Below are positions 1 to 11,700 of a stretch of DNA of 64,000 nucleotides, piece by piece. Within the stretch, counting starts at the first letter, position 1, and every line of letters starts with the position of its first letter. The stretch is from Gracilariopsis chorda. Taxonomy: Eukaryota > Rhodophyta > Florideophyceae > Gracilariales > Gracilariaceae. The translations under genes were made by a program, and so were the position numbers. The notes below the pieces were generated by a model. It saw nothing but the letters and a program-made list of their open reading frames with translations. It had not been told where the DNA came from and searched no databases. The stretch is taken from assembly GCA_003194525.1 (NCBI GenBank), contig NBIV01000035.1, positions 1 through 64,000 of the forward strand, written 5' to 3'.

Positions 1-128
1 CACACGCATATGTGCTTTTGTAAAGCAGGTCCCAACAAACAGCCCTCCGTTATATGAAACTTTGTTTTCAAGTTGTTGCACCATGATGTCCCAGTACTAC
101 CCGGCACTTCGACTACGTGCTAACATCA
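1..128 (-). repeat. 3' LTR of copia A (partial)
   Basis: Matches about 5891-6017 almost base for base. On the minus strand it begins TGATGTTAGC directly after a purine-rich GAGGAGGAGG tract, the expected polypurine tract. The rest of the LTR lies left of the window. Confidence 0.9.
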
Positions 129-3100
129 AACACCTCCTCCTCGAGTTCCTGGGTCAGACCAACCCTATCCATGATCAACTGTGCCATAGCAGGACTAAGT
201 GGTTTAGTGAGTATGTCAGCATCATTGTCCTCACTTGCCACATATTCCACAGTTATCACCTTGCTTTTGACCAAGTCTCGGATAAAGTGTATCTTCACGT
301 CAATGTGTTTGGCACGTCCGGAGGGGCAACGCTCACCAATGGCCCATTCAATCGCACACTGGTTGTCTGAGCGTAGTGGAGTACTCTCATTAACCGGTAT
401 TCCACATTCCTCAAGTACTCGAGATATCCACATTAGCTCTTGACTTGCCATCACTAATGCGTAATACTCGGACTCGCCTGTAGACAATGCCACTGACGCC
501 TGCTTACGCGCACCGTAGAAACAAGCACATGACCCAAGTTTGATCATAAAGCCAGACAAAGACTTGCGATCAGTGGTGTCACCAGCGTAATCAGAGTCTA
601 CATAACCATTGAGCAGCAGGTTACCAGGTTGATAAACAAGTCCATGGTGAGTAGTGCCACGTAATTACCTTAGCACGCGCTTCACCGCTCGATGACAATA
701 CCGAGTTGGTGCTTTCTGAAAGCGCGCTAGGATAAGTACGGTGCCAATATGTCCAAACGTGTCCGTAATGCCAGGTACAGCAGAGACCCGATCATCTGCT
801 GATACAACTGGACTTCAAATGGGGACTTGTCCTCCTCCACATCAAGCGAGGAAAAGAAAGATTCTACCATTGGGCTTCGTGCAGACTTGCTACATTCCAG
901 TCCAAACCGACGTAACATGCCACTGACATACAGCGGCTGTGCTAGTTTTACACCTAACAGTTGGCCATTGGAGTCCATGTTCCAGGTTAATTCAACACCA
1001 AGATACATTCTGATACGAGTCTCAACACGTAGGTCATACAGAGACTTGAGCTCCTCCACTATGTGGGAACGTTGTTCAGCAGTTGGCGTAAATATAAGAA
1101 GGTCATCTACGTATACCAAGATGTATGCGTATGTGTTACCGGCAAATTTGCGCCTGAAGACACATGGTGCACTGGGTAATTCTTCAAAACCTATGCCTTT
1201 AATGTCTGTGCTGAACTTCGTATGCCATGCCAGATGAGCCTGCTTAAGCCCATATATAGCCTTTAGCAGTTTATAGCATCGTGACTTGAGACCAGGAATG
1301 CCACGCGGTGACATCACCCAAACGTCTTCCTTGAGGTCACCGTTCAGGAATGCGGTTTTAATATCCACCTGTGCAACAAACATCTGCATGCACAACATCA
1401 GGTACAGAACATGCGAACCAAGTTGAACGAAACGACTGGTGCGTACGTCTCTAAGTAGTCCTGACCATATGTCTGGTGGTTGCCTCCAGCCACTATTCGA
1501 GCTCGAAATCGGTCAACGGAGTTGTCTGCGTCACGTTTCACCTTCAGAATGACATGCGTTGGTAGAGGCGCGGACTTTGGTGAGTCATCCGCAACCCATG
1601 TAGCCTTGTCTTCCAAGGATGTGAACTCCTCATCGATAGCATGTAGCCATTGCTCTCTTTCAGTTGGGGGTGCGGAGAGTGCTTCCTTGAGTGTGGGATC
1701 ATCACTCGTGGTAACCTTAACCTCCGATTTGGCCGCGCCAGCCATATGCCACCAGCGTTGTGGTGCACGCCTAGTGCGACGAGGATAGCGTGACTGTGAC
1801 TCAGAGTCGAGATTTGCTTGTTCAATGTTCTCTGCATCACTCTCTGACCCCTCTTCGTTGCCGGAATTGTGGTCATCAGTAACAATATCTGGTGGTGCAG
1901 AGTTAGCAGTCACGTTTACAGGTGCCCCAGAATGGTCTATGCTGCCATTTTCGGATTCTGAAATGACGTCCGCAACATCGTCAACATAAAATTCTTCAGA
2001 GCTGGTGGAGCCTACATCATCCTCAGAACTATAAGTCGCATCTGATGCACTCTCGTCATCCATATAATTGCTTAGATACGGTACACCAGGGAACCTAGAT
2101 TCATCAAAGGTGACATGACGCGACCTTACTATTCGAGGAATATCGTCGTCACCCGATATTAGGACCTCGTAAACACCATGCTCAAGAGTCTGCAAGTACA
2201 CTCCCTCAAGTGCACGAGACTCGAACTTGGTGCCCGGGTTCATTTTTAATACATATGCGGCACATCCAAATACTTTGATATACTTCAAAGAAGGCCTATT
2301 GTCAGTGACCAACACATACGGGGTCACGCCAGTGGTGGAATGGGGCACTCTATTGCGAATATAAATCACATGTTTCAGTGCATATGGCCACACACAAACA
2401 GTCTGGTAAACTTGCTTGAATCAGCAAAGCTCGGGCAGCTTCCCCCATAGTGCGATTGATGCGCTCCGCAATAGCATTGTGTTGTGGGGTATACGGAGGA
2501 GAAAACGATACCTCCTGAAGACCATTGTCGGGATTGTGTTGCAAAGCAATATACTCTTCTGCGTTGTCAGAGTGCAGTTTTCGAATAAGCACATGCTCTC
2601 CTCCAAGCTGTTTGAGCTTCTGCTTTACTCCCAAGAACACTTCGCTGATCTCAGTTCTGTGCACCATGAACCCAAGGACTGCATATCGTGAGTGATCATC
2701 GACAAATCCGGATGCATACCGGAATCGGTCGGGGAATGATGGCACCAACGGACCGATAATGTCCGAGTGCACCACGTCCCCAACCTGCTTGGCTCGTTCA
2801 AACTTGCCCTGAAATGGCAGTTTATGCGCCTTGGCAAGGCGGCATGGTCGACATACCTCCTCCATGCCCTTGATGTTTGGTACACCGTCGACGTGAGCAT
2901 GAACTCTTTGAAGGTCATGTTCATTCATATGTGCCAGTCGGCGGTGCCACAATGAACTAGTGCGCTCGTCGGTAGCAGCAAGCACCGTGGATGTGTCCGT
3001 ATGGTCGATTGGGTTTGGCAGGGTGTATAAACGGGAGCGATGATGACGAGTCCCATGCCCGACCTCAAACCCATCTTCGTGTTGTAGGCGTACTTCCTTA

Positions 3101-4416
3101 TCACAAAACAGTGAGTGGATACCTTTGTCAGCCAACCGCCCTACAGAAACTAGGTTATATCCAAGATTCGGAACGAGCAGCACATTAGACAACCTAAGAT
3201 TGACATCCACAAACGGTAATACCACATCTCCTTGTTGCGTGGCAGTGACCGTGGTGTTGTCAGCTAGTTCAATTGTCCTAGGTGGTATGTCGAACATTGT
3301 GGTTGGGACGAACGCCGACACCGAACAAAAGAAATGAGACGTAGCGCCACTGTCTGCATATGTGTCAATGCACTCATTAACCGGTGGTACCACTGATGAC
3401 TTTTCACCTGCGACTCCAGCAATCTCAACCTTGGATGCTTTCCGCGATGACTTGGCGGAACGTTTAGGCTTTTCGACTGCATTTAGCCTTAGCTGATCCA
3501 AGATAGCTTGTGGTAAATGGTTGTCAGGATTGTCCGGATTCATGTGACAACGGTCCTGGGTGTGTCCATCGCGGTCACAAAAGGTGCAGTGGTACCCATT
3601 TTTGTTTCCAGCAGCATATGCACGACCAGTGGGGTCGTTCACAGTGGTTGAATCTGATGCGTTACCATCATTCTCAATACCATTTGATAATTTGCTGTGT
3701 CCGCTAATACGGGAACCACCCCTGTTCTTGTTCTTCTTGCGATTGCGCCCTCTACCAGAACTGCTTGACCCCATTTGACGAGCATTATATTCATCAATTA
3801 GGGTTGTTGCTACATAGTCCCAGGTCAGTTCCGAGATCTCCTTGGTCCTCAGTGCTGCTGCAGTTGATTCCAATGAGCAGTTGGGGTCAATAGATGCCAG
3901 AAGCATAGGTGCCTTGTGAGACTCTGGTATGGCGGCATCTTTGCCCATGCGGTCCAGCTGCGAGAACAGAGAGGCAAACTGGTCCACGAATTCGGACATG
4001 TTTTGGCCATTATACGACATTCTGAACAGCTGAGTCTGCACGGCTATACGAGACACTGTCCTGTTTGAGGCATATCGCGCATCAAGTAGTTGAAGCATGC
4101 GACCGGGGTCATCATCCACATCCATAACTACACGCAACGGGGCATCACCAAGTGCACAAATGATGATTGCACATGCCTTTTCGCGCTTTGCGAGTGTACG
4201 GGAGGGTGTCTGGGTAGCACTAGAACCAGACGCTTGTGTCATTATTCCACTAGATGACTCCTCCGAACTTGACATAACGACATTCCAGACACCTTTAATA
4301 CGACATGCAGCACGTAGACGGTGCCTCCATAGGGTGTAATCTTCTCCCCGCTTACCGTGGAAGCGCGGGATCTTCACACCAGAAGTGGTTTCTGACTCAA
4401 CTTCGGAGTCTGACAT
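129..4416 (-). pseudogene. gag-pol coding region of copia A (fossil, broken)
   Basis: Read from 4416 downwards. An N-terminal gag with KIPRFHGKRGEDYTLW is followed by a CCHC zinc knuckle (CTFCDRDGHTQDRC), an aspartic protease site (DSGATSHFF), the pre-integrase HHCC zinc domain (LWHRRLAHMN ... CRPC), an integrase core (HSDIIGPL, DNAEEY), RT with YVDDLLIF and RNase H near 113-559 (LSTGESEYYAL). This order is copia-type. The protein would replicate and integrate the element. Several breaks split the frame, so this copy looks inactive although it is clearly recent. Confidence 0.9.
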
Positions 4417-5193
4417 GGTTCCAGAACGAGTTCAGTAACCGAAATTAGAACAAACAAGGTACGAAAATGAAGCAGAGTGAGGGACTCGATGCTTAGAATC
4501 GCTATCAGAATAGACGAGAGGGCTGTTTTGGCGGTACAGCTTTGGACTGATAGCGGATGTCACACTATGTGGGTGATGCTGGAGTGGATTATACTCAACA
4601 CTTAACAGCGAGGGCGCCAGCGGAGACCGTGTAACCAAGTCTCAACGCTCGTCCAGACGCGTCTGGTACGCGAATCACAGGCGGAGTTCGGGTTCTCGAC
4701 GCCTGGAGTATACTCACGAGCAGCTCTGAAGCACACTCGGAAAGGAAACTAACTTCGTAAAAGCGGGCGCACTGACGGGAGATACTATCTCCGCTACCCT
4801 AAGGGTTGAACCCCTGGACCCTGGTAACTCTCTCCAGGTGAGGTACGAAATTCTTCGCGACCTACCCTGTTCTGCGCACTTCAGAACGAGGGGCTTTATA
4901 ATCCCTACGTGTCGTCCCAGGGAGGTTAGTAGCTGTCGCGATAAGCGTTCACCAGTTAACCCCTGCTAGACACTTGCAGGAAAATAGCGCGGTCTTCCTT
5001 GTGCGCTGAAGCACAGATGCAGGGATCGGAACAGGCGCAGGTCGGCTTACCAGAGAAGGGGTCTCTGAACGCTTTGCCTACTTTCACCACAACAACTGTA
5101 CCTCCACAAGATACGCAAAACTTCTCGCAAGAACAGCTTCGTAGAACGCAAATAAAAGAATTAGTAAAGCGCGACGTCTGCAAAGAATCGACG
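4417..5193 (-). other. untranslated leader of copia A
   Basis: About 780 bp between gag and the primer-binding site without convincing coding potential. The same leader is recognisable in element C (16475-17245) and element E (18060-18578), which ties the three to one family. Confidence 0.75.
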
Positions 5194-5209
5194 CTCTGGG
5201 CCCATAACC
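5194..5209 (-). other. primer-binding site of copia A (internal initiator-tRNA-Met type)
   Basis: On the minus strand the bases next to the LTR read GGTTATGGGCCCAGAG, complementary to the anticodon stem-loop of eukaryotic initiator tRNA-Met (CUGGGCCCAUAACC). Drosophila copia uses this half-tRNA site instead of the tRNA 3' end. Confidence 0.85.
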
Positions 5210-6017
5210 TGATGATAGTAATGTTAGTTGGGCTACGGCGCATCTGTAGAACAAAGAAAGAAGAAAAAGAAGCAGTGAAGGTTGCCAGTCTTGGGGCGAG
5301 TTTACTTGGTAGTGCAACTTCAGCGTGTTATATAGCACCTCTACGTCACACTACAACTACAAGAAAACCCTATACCACTAAGTGGGGACACCCAATACTA
5401 CCAATCATAAACAAACATAACACAATAAGGGTTGCACACACTGATTACAGCCAAGTACAACCATGCATAACAACATAACAACACATTACAACAATGCAGA
5501 CCAAGTGAACCAAGTAGCCAGCAACGCACAATAAGTGAACCGGACACGCCAACAATGTGCCAGCATGTTGCAGCACTGTATAAACACTTACTCGCATTAT
5601 CATGACAATGACAAAGCACAAATACACATGCCACCGCATCCATGTACATACGCTAGGTGTGTTGCGTGCATGGCACGTGCCTGCTTGCACAACCGCACAC
5701 ATGACACACTTCCATATACCTGTAAACCACATGTAGCCACACATATTCTTCAGTACCATACCCATTCACCTTATGCCAAGTGGCCAGTTCCGTGCCAAGA
5801 GCCCATAGAATGCATAACACTTGTAACCAATACGTTGCATATGAGTGTTTGCAGTAGCCAATCATATGCCCGTTTCACGTTGGGTTTGAGAACACACGCA
5901 TATGCGCTTTTGTAAAGCAGGTCCCAAAAACAGCCCTCCGTTATATGAAACTTTGTTTTCAAGTGTTGCACCATGATGTCCCAGTACTACCCGGCACTCG
6001 ACTACGTGCTAACATCA
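5210..6017 (-). repeat. 5' LTR of copia A
   Basis: An 808-bp LTR starting TGATGTTAGC and ending CTATCATCA on the minus strand, with TG/CA termini. It holds a TATA-like TATATAA near its 3' third, a likely element promoter. Homologous LTRs occur at 17262-17986 (C) and 18579-19366 (D). Confidence 0.88.
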
Positions 6018-6436
6018 ACAGTGGGTGTTGTGTGCATTGCCACATGATGACATGGCACTAACACCACAGGTTACGTGCCGACTTACTATGACGTGTTGAC
6101 TTACCGTGATGTGTTGGCATGTGCTGGCGTGTGTTGGAGTCGTGAATTTGTGCCTTGTCATGGTCATGTGTATGCACGTAACTATTAAAGAACATTGGTG
6201 CGTTGGTGTGCGTTGGTGTAATGAGGTTGTGCTGAGCTGGCTATGTCATGTTAGATGATGATTGGTAGTATTGAGTGTCCCTGCTTAGTGGTTTAGGTTT
6301 TACTTGTAGTTGGCGTTCCCGCGCAATTCGAGTTTAGAGTGGTATATAAGATGTGCCTGAAGGACCTCCAAGTAAATCCAAGCTAGAGCTGGCGAACTTC
6401 CCTTCCATCCCCTCAACTTCCTTTCAACTTTCAACA
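6018..6436 (+). repeat. 5' LTR of copia B (part right of inserted A)
   Basis: Aligns with about 12061-12479, the end of the 3' LTR, with about four mismatches. It contains a TATA box (TATATAAG, 6343-6350) and ends CAACA just before the primer site. Confidence 0.92.
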
Positions 6437-6450
6437 GGTTATGGGCCCAG
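6437..6450 (+). other. primer-binding site of copia B
   Basis: GGTTATGGGCCCAG immediately follows the LTR end. It is fully complementary to the anticodon-loop region of initiator tRNA-Met, the same half-tRNA priming signal as in element A. Confidence 0.88.
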
Positions 6451-7655
6451 CCCCGCTGACCGCTGCCGCTATCCCTTTCCGTATCGTTCGTCTGTCGCCG
6501 CTCTCCCTCACCGCCGTTCATCCGTTTCGCTGTTGTTGCCTCTTTCGTCGTTGCGTCGGGTGTCTTGATCCCATTGTTGGTCGGTGTTGGTCATTCTCCT
6601 TTGGTTTGCGTTCCTCCCTGAGGGCGTTGTGGTGGTAGTGGTTCGACGTTTACTTCATATCGTTGTTGAGTTGGGCCTCCTTTGTTGCCCGTGTTGTCGA
6701 TCGCTATCTACTTTGTGTGTGACACTCCCTCTATCTTGTGTTTTGGGATCCCCGAGTCGTTGGTCGGGTCGTATCCGTGAGGTCGAGTCGGTCTAGTTTC
6801 GAAGTCTGGGCTCCGTGATCGTGTGCTCAGCAGTTGTTTGTTTTTCGTGTTTCTTAATCATCATCTGGTGTCCAGTGCGACGAGCGGTTGATCCGGGTTA
6901 CTTTGGGTGATTCCAGGTATCCGCGGACGTGAGCCTGGCGGCTTGAACCAAAGCGGGTGTACTGTCGAGCGGCTTCCCACCGGTCCATTTGGACAGATAA
7001 CGGTGACGGTCGTTAAGACCTGGTAAGTTCAGCGGGTGCATCTGTGGACGGGGTGCCGTGGCGTACTGCGCTGGTGCGGGTGATTGAATTATTTGTTTTG
7101 ATCCTGACTGCGTGTCGGGATTCTTGGGCTGTTGCGAAGGTATTCCATAACGAGCTTTTGATCCGTGCATCTGACCCTTGGGCGTTTGTGCGGGGAGGCG
7201 ACGTGGCGTAGGCTGACCTCCTTCTTAGGATCAGGCCGCGTGTGACCTTAAGTGGTTGCGCGTTAGCAGCGTACTTTGGTTGCCATAGTAGCTTCAGTTG
7301 CGAGGTCGCGCAAGTTCTTGCAAGAGGCCAGAGAGGGTTATACTTGGTGAAGGCATATCTTGGGTCATTAAGCATCCTCTGGAAGCCTCGTAGAGAGCGA
7401 CGCATCTTCTCCTTAGACGTAGGAGAGGGAAGACAGAAGAAGACGTCTTGTACCCGGAGCATCTCCGGGGGCCAGGGGTCCGACACCCTAGGGTAGCGGA
7501 GGTAGTTTCTCCCGTCAGTGCGCCCGAATTTGAAGTTTTGTTGTTGTTGTTGTCGTTGTTTTTGTTGTTATTGTTGTCGTTGTTGCCATTTTTGTACTAC
7601 TTAAGTGCCGTAGGTCTTTCATCGCACCTGTGCTGTTTGTTGACATCTACCAAAC
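6451..7655 (+). other. long untranslated leader of copia B
   Basis: About 1.2 kb between primer site and gag start. Only short unsupported ORFs are visible. It includes the TTG-rich simple repeat listed separately. Leaders of this length are seen in some plant and algal copia elements and may hold packaging signals (family knowledge, not visible here). Confidence 0.7.
7536..7588 (+). repeat. TTG-rich simple repeat
   Basis: Imperfect run of TTG units (GTTGTTGTTGTTGTCGTTG...) in the leader of element B, just upstream of gag. Confidence 0.85.
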
Positions 7656-10600
7656 ATGGATTCATTCGGTGGCATCAAGATTGAAAAGTTGGGCGAGGAT
7701 AACTTCCATGTATGGAAGCAAAAGGTTGAGTTGCTGCTTGCACTCAAGAACCTCGATGACCATCTTGAATCAACCAGGCCTACGGACGATGACGAGTTGT
7801 CAGCATGGAAGAAGAAAGACGCCAAGGCCAGGGCTTTTATTGGTCTCAGCATCAGTGATGAGCATTTGGACCATGTGAGGGATACCGAGAATGCTGCGGA
7901 AATGTGGAATGCCATTTGCGATGTGTTCCAGCGTAAAACGCTGCTCAACCGAATCAATGCAAGACGTGCCTTCTACACAGCCAAGATGCGAGATGATGAG
8001 AAAATGTTACACTTCATCAATCGTGTTCGTCATCTTGCATCGGATCTGAAGAGCATGGACGTAGTGGTTGAGGAGGAAGACATCGCTATGGCAATCCTAT
8101 GTGGGCTACCAGACCGCTTCGAACACCTCATTGTCGCTATTGACACCACGATTGGTGATCGTAAACTCGATTTAGAGTTTGTGAAGAGTCGTTTGCTGCA
8201 AGAGGAACAGCGAATGAACGATCGTGCCAAGGAGGAGTCCGGAAGTGACACGGCTTTGGTCGGTGCGCAGTCACGAAAGAAGTCCATGGTGTGCTACTAC
8301 TGTGGTAAGAAGGGGCATATCCAGAGAAACTGTTTCAAGAGACAACGTGACGAAGCTAGCAAAGAGCAGAGTGCTGCAGCAAACCCAGCTGTGCAGACCG
8401 ATCTCGGCAACGAGAAACGAGGATGTGACAGTGACTCTGACTTTGTTTGTCTCATTGCGACAGGTTCTGTGGAAGAAAGTATCAGTGACTGGATCATTGA
8501 CTCTGGTGCCACCGCCCATATGACGTATGACGAGTCCATGTTTGACAGTTATAGCAAAAGAGAGTCTGCCGGTGTGAGTATCGGCAATGACTCGAAGCTG
8601 GAGTCTCTTGGTCATGGCAGTGTCCACCTCGATCTCGCTGTTGAAGGGCGTAAGAGCAAGTGCCGGTTGGGTGAAGTAGTGCACGTACCGAATTTAAGGT
8701 ATCATCTGCTGTCAGTATCTGCGATGTGTTACCTGGGTGCGCGAGTGGTGTTTATCAAAACCAAAGTATGTGTATACAAAGGCAACACCATGATCCCCCA
8801 GGGCCGTCGCATCAAAGGACTGTACTACCTATGTACCGCGATTGAAGTACCAGAAGACATGGACAACGCACTTGTGACTGACCTGTCTCTTTGGCATGCT
8901 CGAATGGCTCATGTGAATGTGGATGGTATCAAACATATGGCTCGTAACGGTGTTGTGTCAGGGCTGAATGTGGACTTGAATCAATCGATGGATGTGTGTG
9001 ACTCTTGTGTAGTGGGAAAATCTACACGTGCTCCAACTCCCAAGCAAGGGGGGGAACGGGCTTTGCACCCATTGGACCTAGTGCATTCGGACATTTGTGG
9101 TCCAATCCAAGTAGGTTCCTTGGGAGGTTCACACTACTTCGTCACATTCATCGATGATCACTCCCGTTTTTGCTTCTTGTACATGCTCAAGACCAAGGAT
9201 GAGGTGTTCCACGTGTTCGTGAAGTGGCTCAAGATGGTTCAAAATCAGAGTGACCGACATGTGAAAACCATTACCGCACGTGAGTCTGTGCTACATGCGT
9301 TACGCACAGACAATGCTGGTGAATATGTGTCAAAGAAGTTTTCACAAGAGCTTGAACGTCACGGTATTGAACATCAGCGAACGGTGCCTTACAATCCACA
9401 TCAGAATGGTCTGGCCGAACGGTTCAACCGAACACTCATGGACTTGGTGAGATCGATGCTGCATCACAAGAAACTGCCAAAGAGCTTCTGGGCTGAAGCA
9501 TTGAACGTTGCAGTGTATGTGCGCAATCGAGTCACCTGCAAGGCCCTTCCGAGTGACGTGACACCACTCGAGATGTGGAGTGGATATGAACCTGACTTGA
9601 GCAATCTGCGTGTGTTCGGTAGCCGGTGCTGGTACAAAGTGGTGGACCACAAGCTGAAGACGCTGGAGCAACGTGCCGTGGAGGCGATCTTTATTGGGTA
9701 CAAAACTGGATCGAACGGTTATAAACTGTGGGATGCGCAAAAGAAGAAGGTGGTTGTGTCGAGAGATGTGAGGTTTGACGAATGTAGTGGTTCAGATCAA
9801 GGTACTGACCACGTTGATGATGACGACTATGCTGAGATCGACATCTCGGACAAGCCGAAATCAAACATCACCTCCACCTCTACTACACCCACCGATGCTG
9901 CCCAAGTTGAACCCGCTGCACCAGATACTCCACCAGAAGAAGCTTCAGGCAGTGGCCACGATGAGCTTACAGCTGAGACAGAAGTTGAGCCAGACGTACC
10001 AGATCCACCACCACTTCGGAGATCCAATCGTGAGCGTAGAGCGCCTACCTCGTGGTGGCGCGGAACTGCCCTACTCACTGCCAGTGATGACGTCCCATCC
10101 TCATACTCCGATGCGGTGTCACGTCCTGATTCAAAAGCGTGGACCAAGGCCATGAACAGTGAGTACGAGTCTCTGATGGAGCATGACCCATGGGAGTTAG
10201 TGCCAAGGCCAGCTGACAGCAACGTGATATCATCCAAGTGGGTATTTGTGCAAAAATATGAGGCTGGCGACAACGATGAACCGACAGTGAGGTACAAGGC
10301 TCGTGTGGTGGCTCGAGGGTTTCTGCAGATCGAAGGTGTAGACTTCTCCGAGACGTATGCACCAGTGGTCAAATTCACATCCATTAGAATGATTCTGTCC
10401 ATTGTAGCAGTGCAGAACTATCATCTGCGCCAGATGGATGTGAAGACTGCATTCTTGAATGGCGACCTGGAAGAGACTGTGTACATGGAGCAGCCGGACG
10501 GATTCATCAAACCTGGGAACGAGGACTTGGTATGCCTTCTCAAGAAAGCCATCTATGGGCTACGACAGGCATCAAGGCAGTGGTTTGCAAAGATGTACTT

Positions 10601-11681
10601 GTTCCTCGTTGGTTGGATGGGTCTGAAGCCAAACGTCGCAGACGAGTGCGTTTACACCGGAGAGGTACTGGGAGCGCTTGTGGTCATTGCTCTTTATGTG
10701 GACGACTTGCTCATTGCGAGTCCAAGTATGGAGACAATGAATCGCGTAAAGCGTGAACTGTCAAAACGTTTTCAGATGAAGGATCTCAGTGAAGCGCGCA
10801 TGGTACTTGGGGTCGAGATCCATCGTGATCGATCCAAAAGACAGCTGTACCTGACACAGTCTGCATACACGCGTAAGGTCTTAGAACGTTTTGGCATGTT
10901 GCAGTGCAAACCAATGGACACTCCCATGGACTCCGGTGCTGACCTCACTAAGGTAGAAGAGCCTCTGACGAACATCCCGTATCGCCAGGTGATCGGTTGT
11001 CTGATGTATCTCTCTGTTGGCACTCGACCGGACATCTCGTTTGCAGTGTCCAAGCTAGCCAAGTATGTCGAGAAACCTGGAGAGACTCATTGGAAAGCGG
11101 TCAAGCGTGTTCTGCGTTACCTCAATGGCACTCGCTCCCTCGGACTTACTTATGGCACCACGACTGATACTCAGCTGTATGGATACGTAGACTCTGACTG
11201 GGCAGGTGATACATCCAACCGCAAGTCCACCAGTGGGTATGTGTTCATGATGTGCGGTGCTCCTGTGTCTTGGAGCTCGCGCCAACAGGAAGTAGTTGCA
11301 TTGTCTAGCGCTGAGGCTGAGTATGTGAGTCTGTGCAGTGGGACGAAGGAAGCGATCTGGCTGAGACGACTGTGGAGTGGTATTGGCAACGCAAGTGGCC
11401 TACACGTGGATGAGTCAGTGACGCTAATGGTTGAGCCCACAACTGTGTACGTGGACAACCAAGGTTGCATCGACCTTGCTCGAAATGGAGTTGTGAACAA
11501 GCGTACTAAGCACATTGATATTCGCTTTCACTTCACCAGAGAGGCTATACGCGACAAAGCCGTCCAGTTGCAGTACTGTTCCACGGAAGACATGGTTGCC
11601 GATATGCTGACGAAAGCGCTCGGTCGAGTTAAGCTGGCAAGGTTCCGCGGTGACTGTGGCTTGCTCCCCTTAGACCTTTGA
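7656..11681 (+). CDS. copia B gag-pol polyprotein, 1341 aa
   Basis: Single open frame from ATG to TGA. Gag occupies roughly residues 1-210 with a CCHC knuckle CYYCGKKGHIQRNC near 212. The protease site DSGATAHM is near 282. The pre-integrase zinc domain is near 410 (LWHARMAHVN ... CDSC) and the integrase core near 475-555 (HSDICGP, TDNAGEY, with QNGLAERFNRT further on). RT has VKTAFLNGDL and YVDDLLIAS near 1013. RNase H spans about 1175-1320 (YVDSDWAGD, SSAEAEYVSL, VDNQGCIDLA, TKHIDIRFHF). The order PR-IN-RT-RH defines Ty1/copia. All hallmark motifs are present, so this is a whole-looking young copy of the replication and integration polyprotein. Confidence 0.96.
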   Translation: MDSFGGIKIEKLGEDNFHVWKQKVELLLALKNLDDHLESTRPTDDDELSAWKKKDAKARAFIGLSISDEHLDHVRDTENAAEMWNAICDVFQRKTLLNRINARRAFYTAKMRDDEKMLHFINRVRHLASDLKSMDVVVEEEDIAMAILCGLPDRFEHLIVAIDTTIGDRKLDLEFVKSRLLQEEQRMNDRAKEESGSDTALVGAQSRKKSMVCYYCGKKGHIQRNCFKRQRDEASKEQSAAANPAVQTDLGNEKRGCDSDSDFVCLIATGSVEESISDWIIDSGATAHMTYDESMFDSYSKRESAGVSIGNDSKLESLGHGSVHLDLAVEGRKSKCRLGEVVHVPNLRYHLLSVSAMCYLGARVVFIKTKVCVYKGNTMIPQGRRIKGLYYLCTAIEVPEDMDNALVTDLSLWHARMAHVNVDGIKHMARNGVVSGLNVDLNQSMDVCDSCVVGKSTRAPTPKQGGERALHPLDLVHSDICGPIQVGSLGGSHYFVTFIDDHSRFCFLYMLKTKDEVFHVFVKWLKMVQNQSDRHVKTITARESVLHALRTDNAGEYVSKKFSQELERHGIEHQRTVPYNPHQNGLAERFNRTLMDLVRSMLHHKKLPKSFWAEALNVAVYVRNRVTCKALPSDVTPLEMWSGYEPDLSNLRVFGSRCWYKVVDHKLKTLEQRAVEAIFIGYKTGSNGYKLWDAQKKKVVVSRDVRFDECSGSDQGTDHVDDDDYAEIDISDKPKSNITSTSTTPTDAAQVEPAAPDTPPEEASGSGHDELTAETEVEPDVPDPPPLRRSNRERRAPTSWWRGTALLTASDDVPSSYSDAVSRPDSKAWTKAMNSEYESLMEHDPWELVPRPADSNVISSKWVFVQKYEAGDNDEPTVRYKARVVARGFLQIEGVDFSETYAPVVKFTSIRMILSIVAVQNYHLRQMDVKTAFLNGDLEETVYMEQPDGFIKPGNEDLVCLLKKAIYGLRQASRQWFAKMYLFLVGWMGLKPNVADECVYTGEVLGALVVIALYVDDLLIASPSMETMNRVKRELSKRFQMKDLSEARMVLGVEIHRDRSKRQLYLTQSAYTRKVLERFGMLQCKPMDTPMDSGADLTKVEEPLTNIPYRQVIGCLMYLSVGTRPDISFAVSKLAKYVEKPGETHWKAVKRVLRYLNGTRSLGLTYGTTTDTQLYGYVDSDWAGDTSNRKSTSGYVFMMCGAPVSWSSRQQEVVALSSAEAEYVSLCSGTKEAIWLRRLWSGIGNASGLHVDESVTLMVEPTTVYVDNQGCIDLARNGVVNKRTKHIDIRFHFTREAIRDKAVQLQYCSTEDMVADMLTKALGRVKLARFRGDCGLLPLDL

Positions 11682-11690
11682 AGTCAGTGA

Positions 11691-11700
11691 CAGAGGGGGG
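11691..11700 (+). other. polypurine tract of copia B
   Basis: CAGAGGGGGG immediately before the 3' LTR (TGTTGGCAGT), the expected plus-strand primer. Confidence 0.85.

Larger units (their letters stand above)
1..6017 (-). mobile_element. Ty1/copia LTR retrotransposon A, cut by window start
   Basis: Minus-strand copia element with an 808-bp 5' LTR on the right, an internal region with gag, protease, integrase, reverse transcriptase and RNase H in copia order (integrase before RT), and the first 128 bp of its 3' LTR at the window start. A primer-binding site directly abuts the 5' LTR. It lies inside the 5' LTR of element B, because B's LTR sequence starts abruptly at the right edge of A. The two LTR pieces differ at about four places in roughly 124 comparable bases, so it is fairly young. 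The coding region is spread over several frames and is broken by a handful of changes. Confidence 0.93.

Noticed and set aside
7536-7588. CRISPR-like or regulatory tandem array
   Set aside because: Simple TTG microsatellite without spacers; no CRISPR array anywhere in the window.
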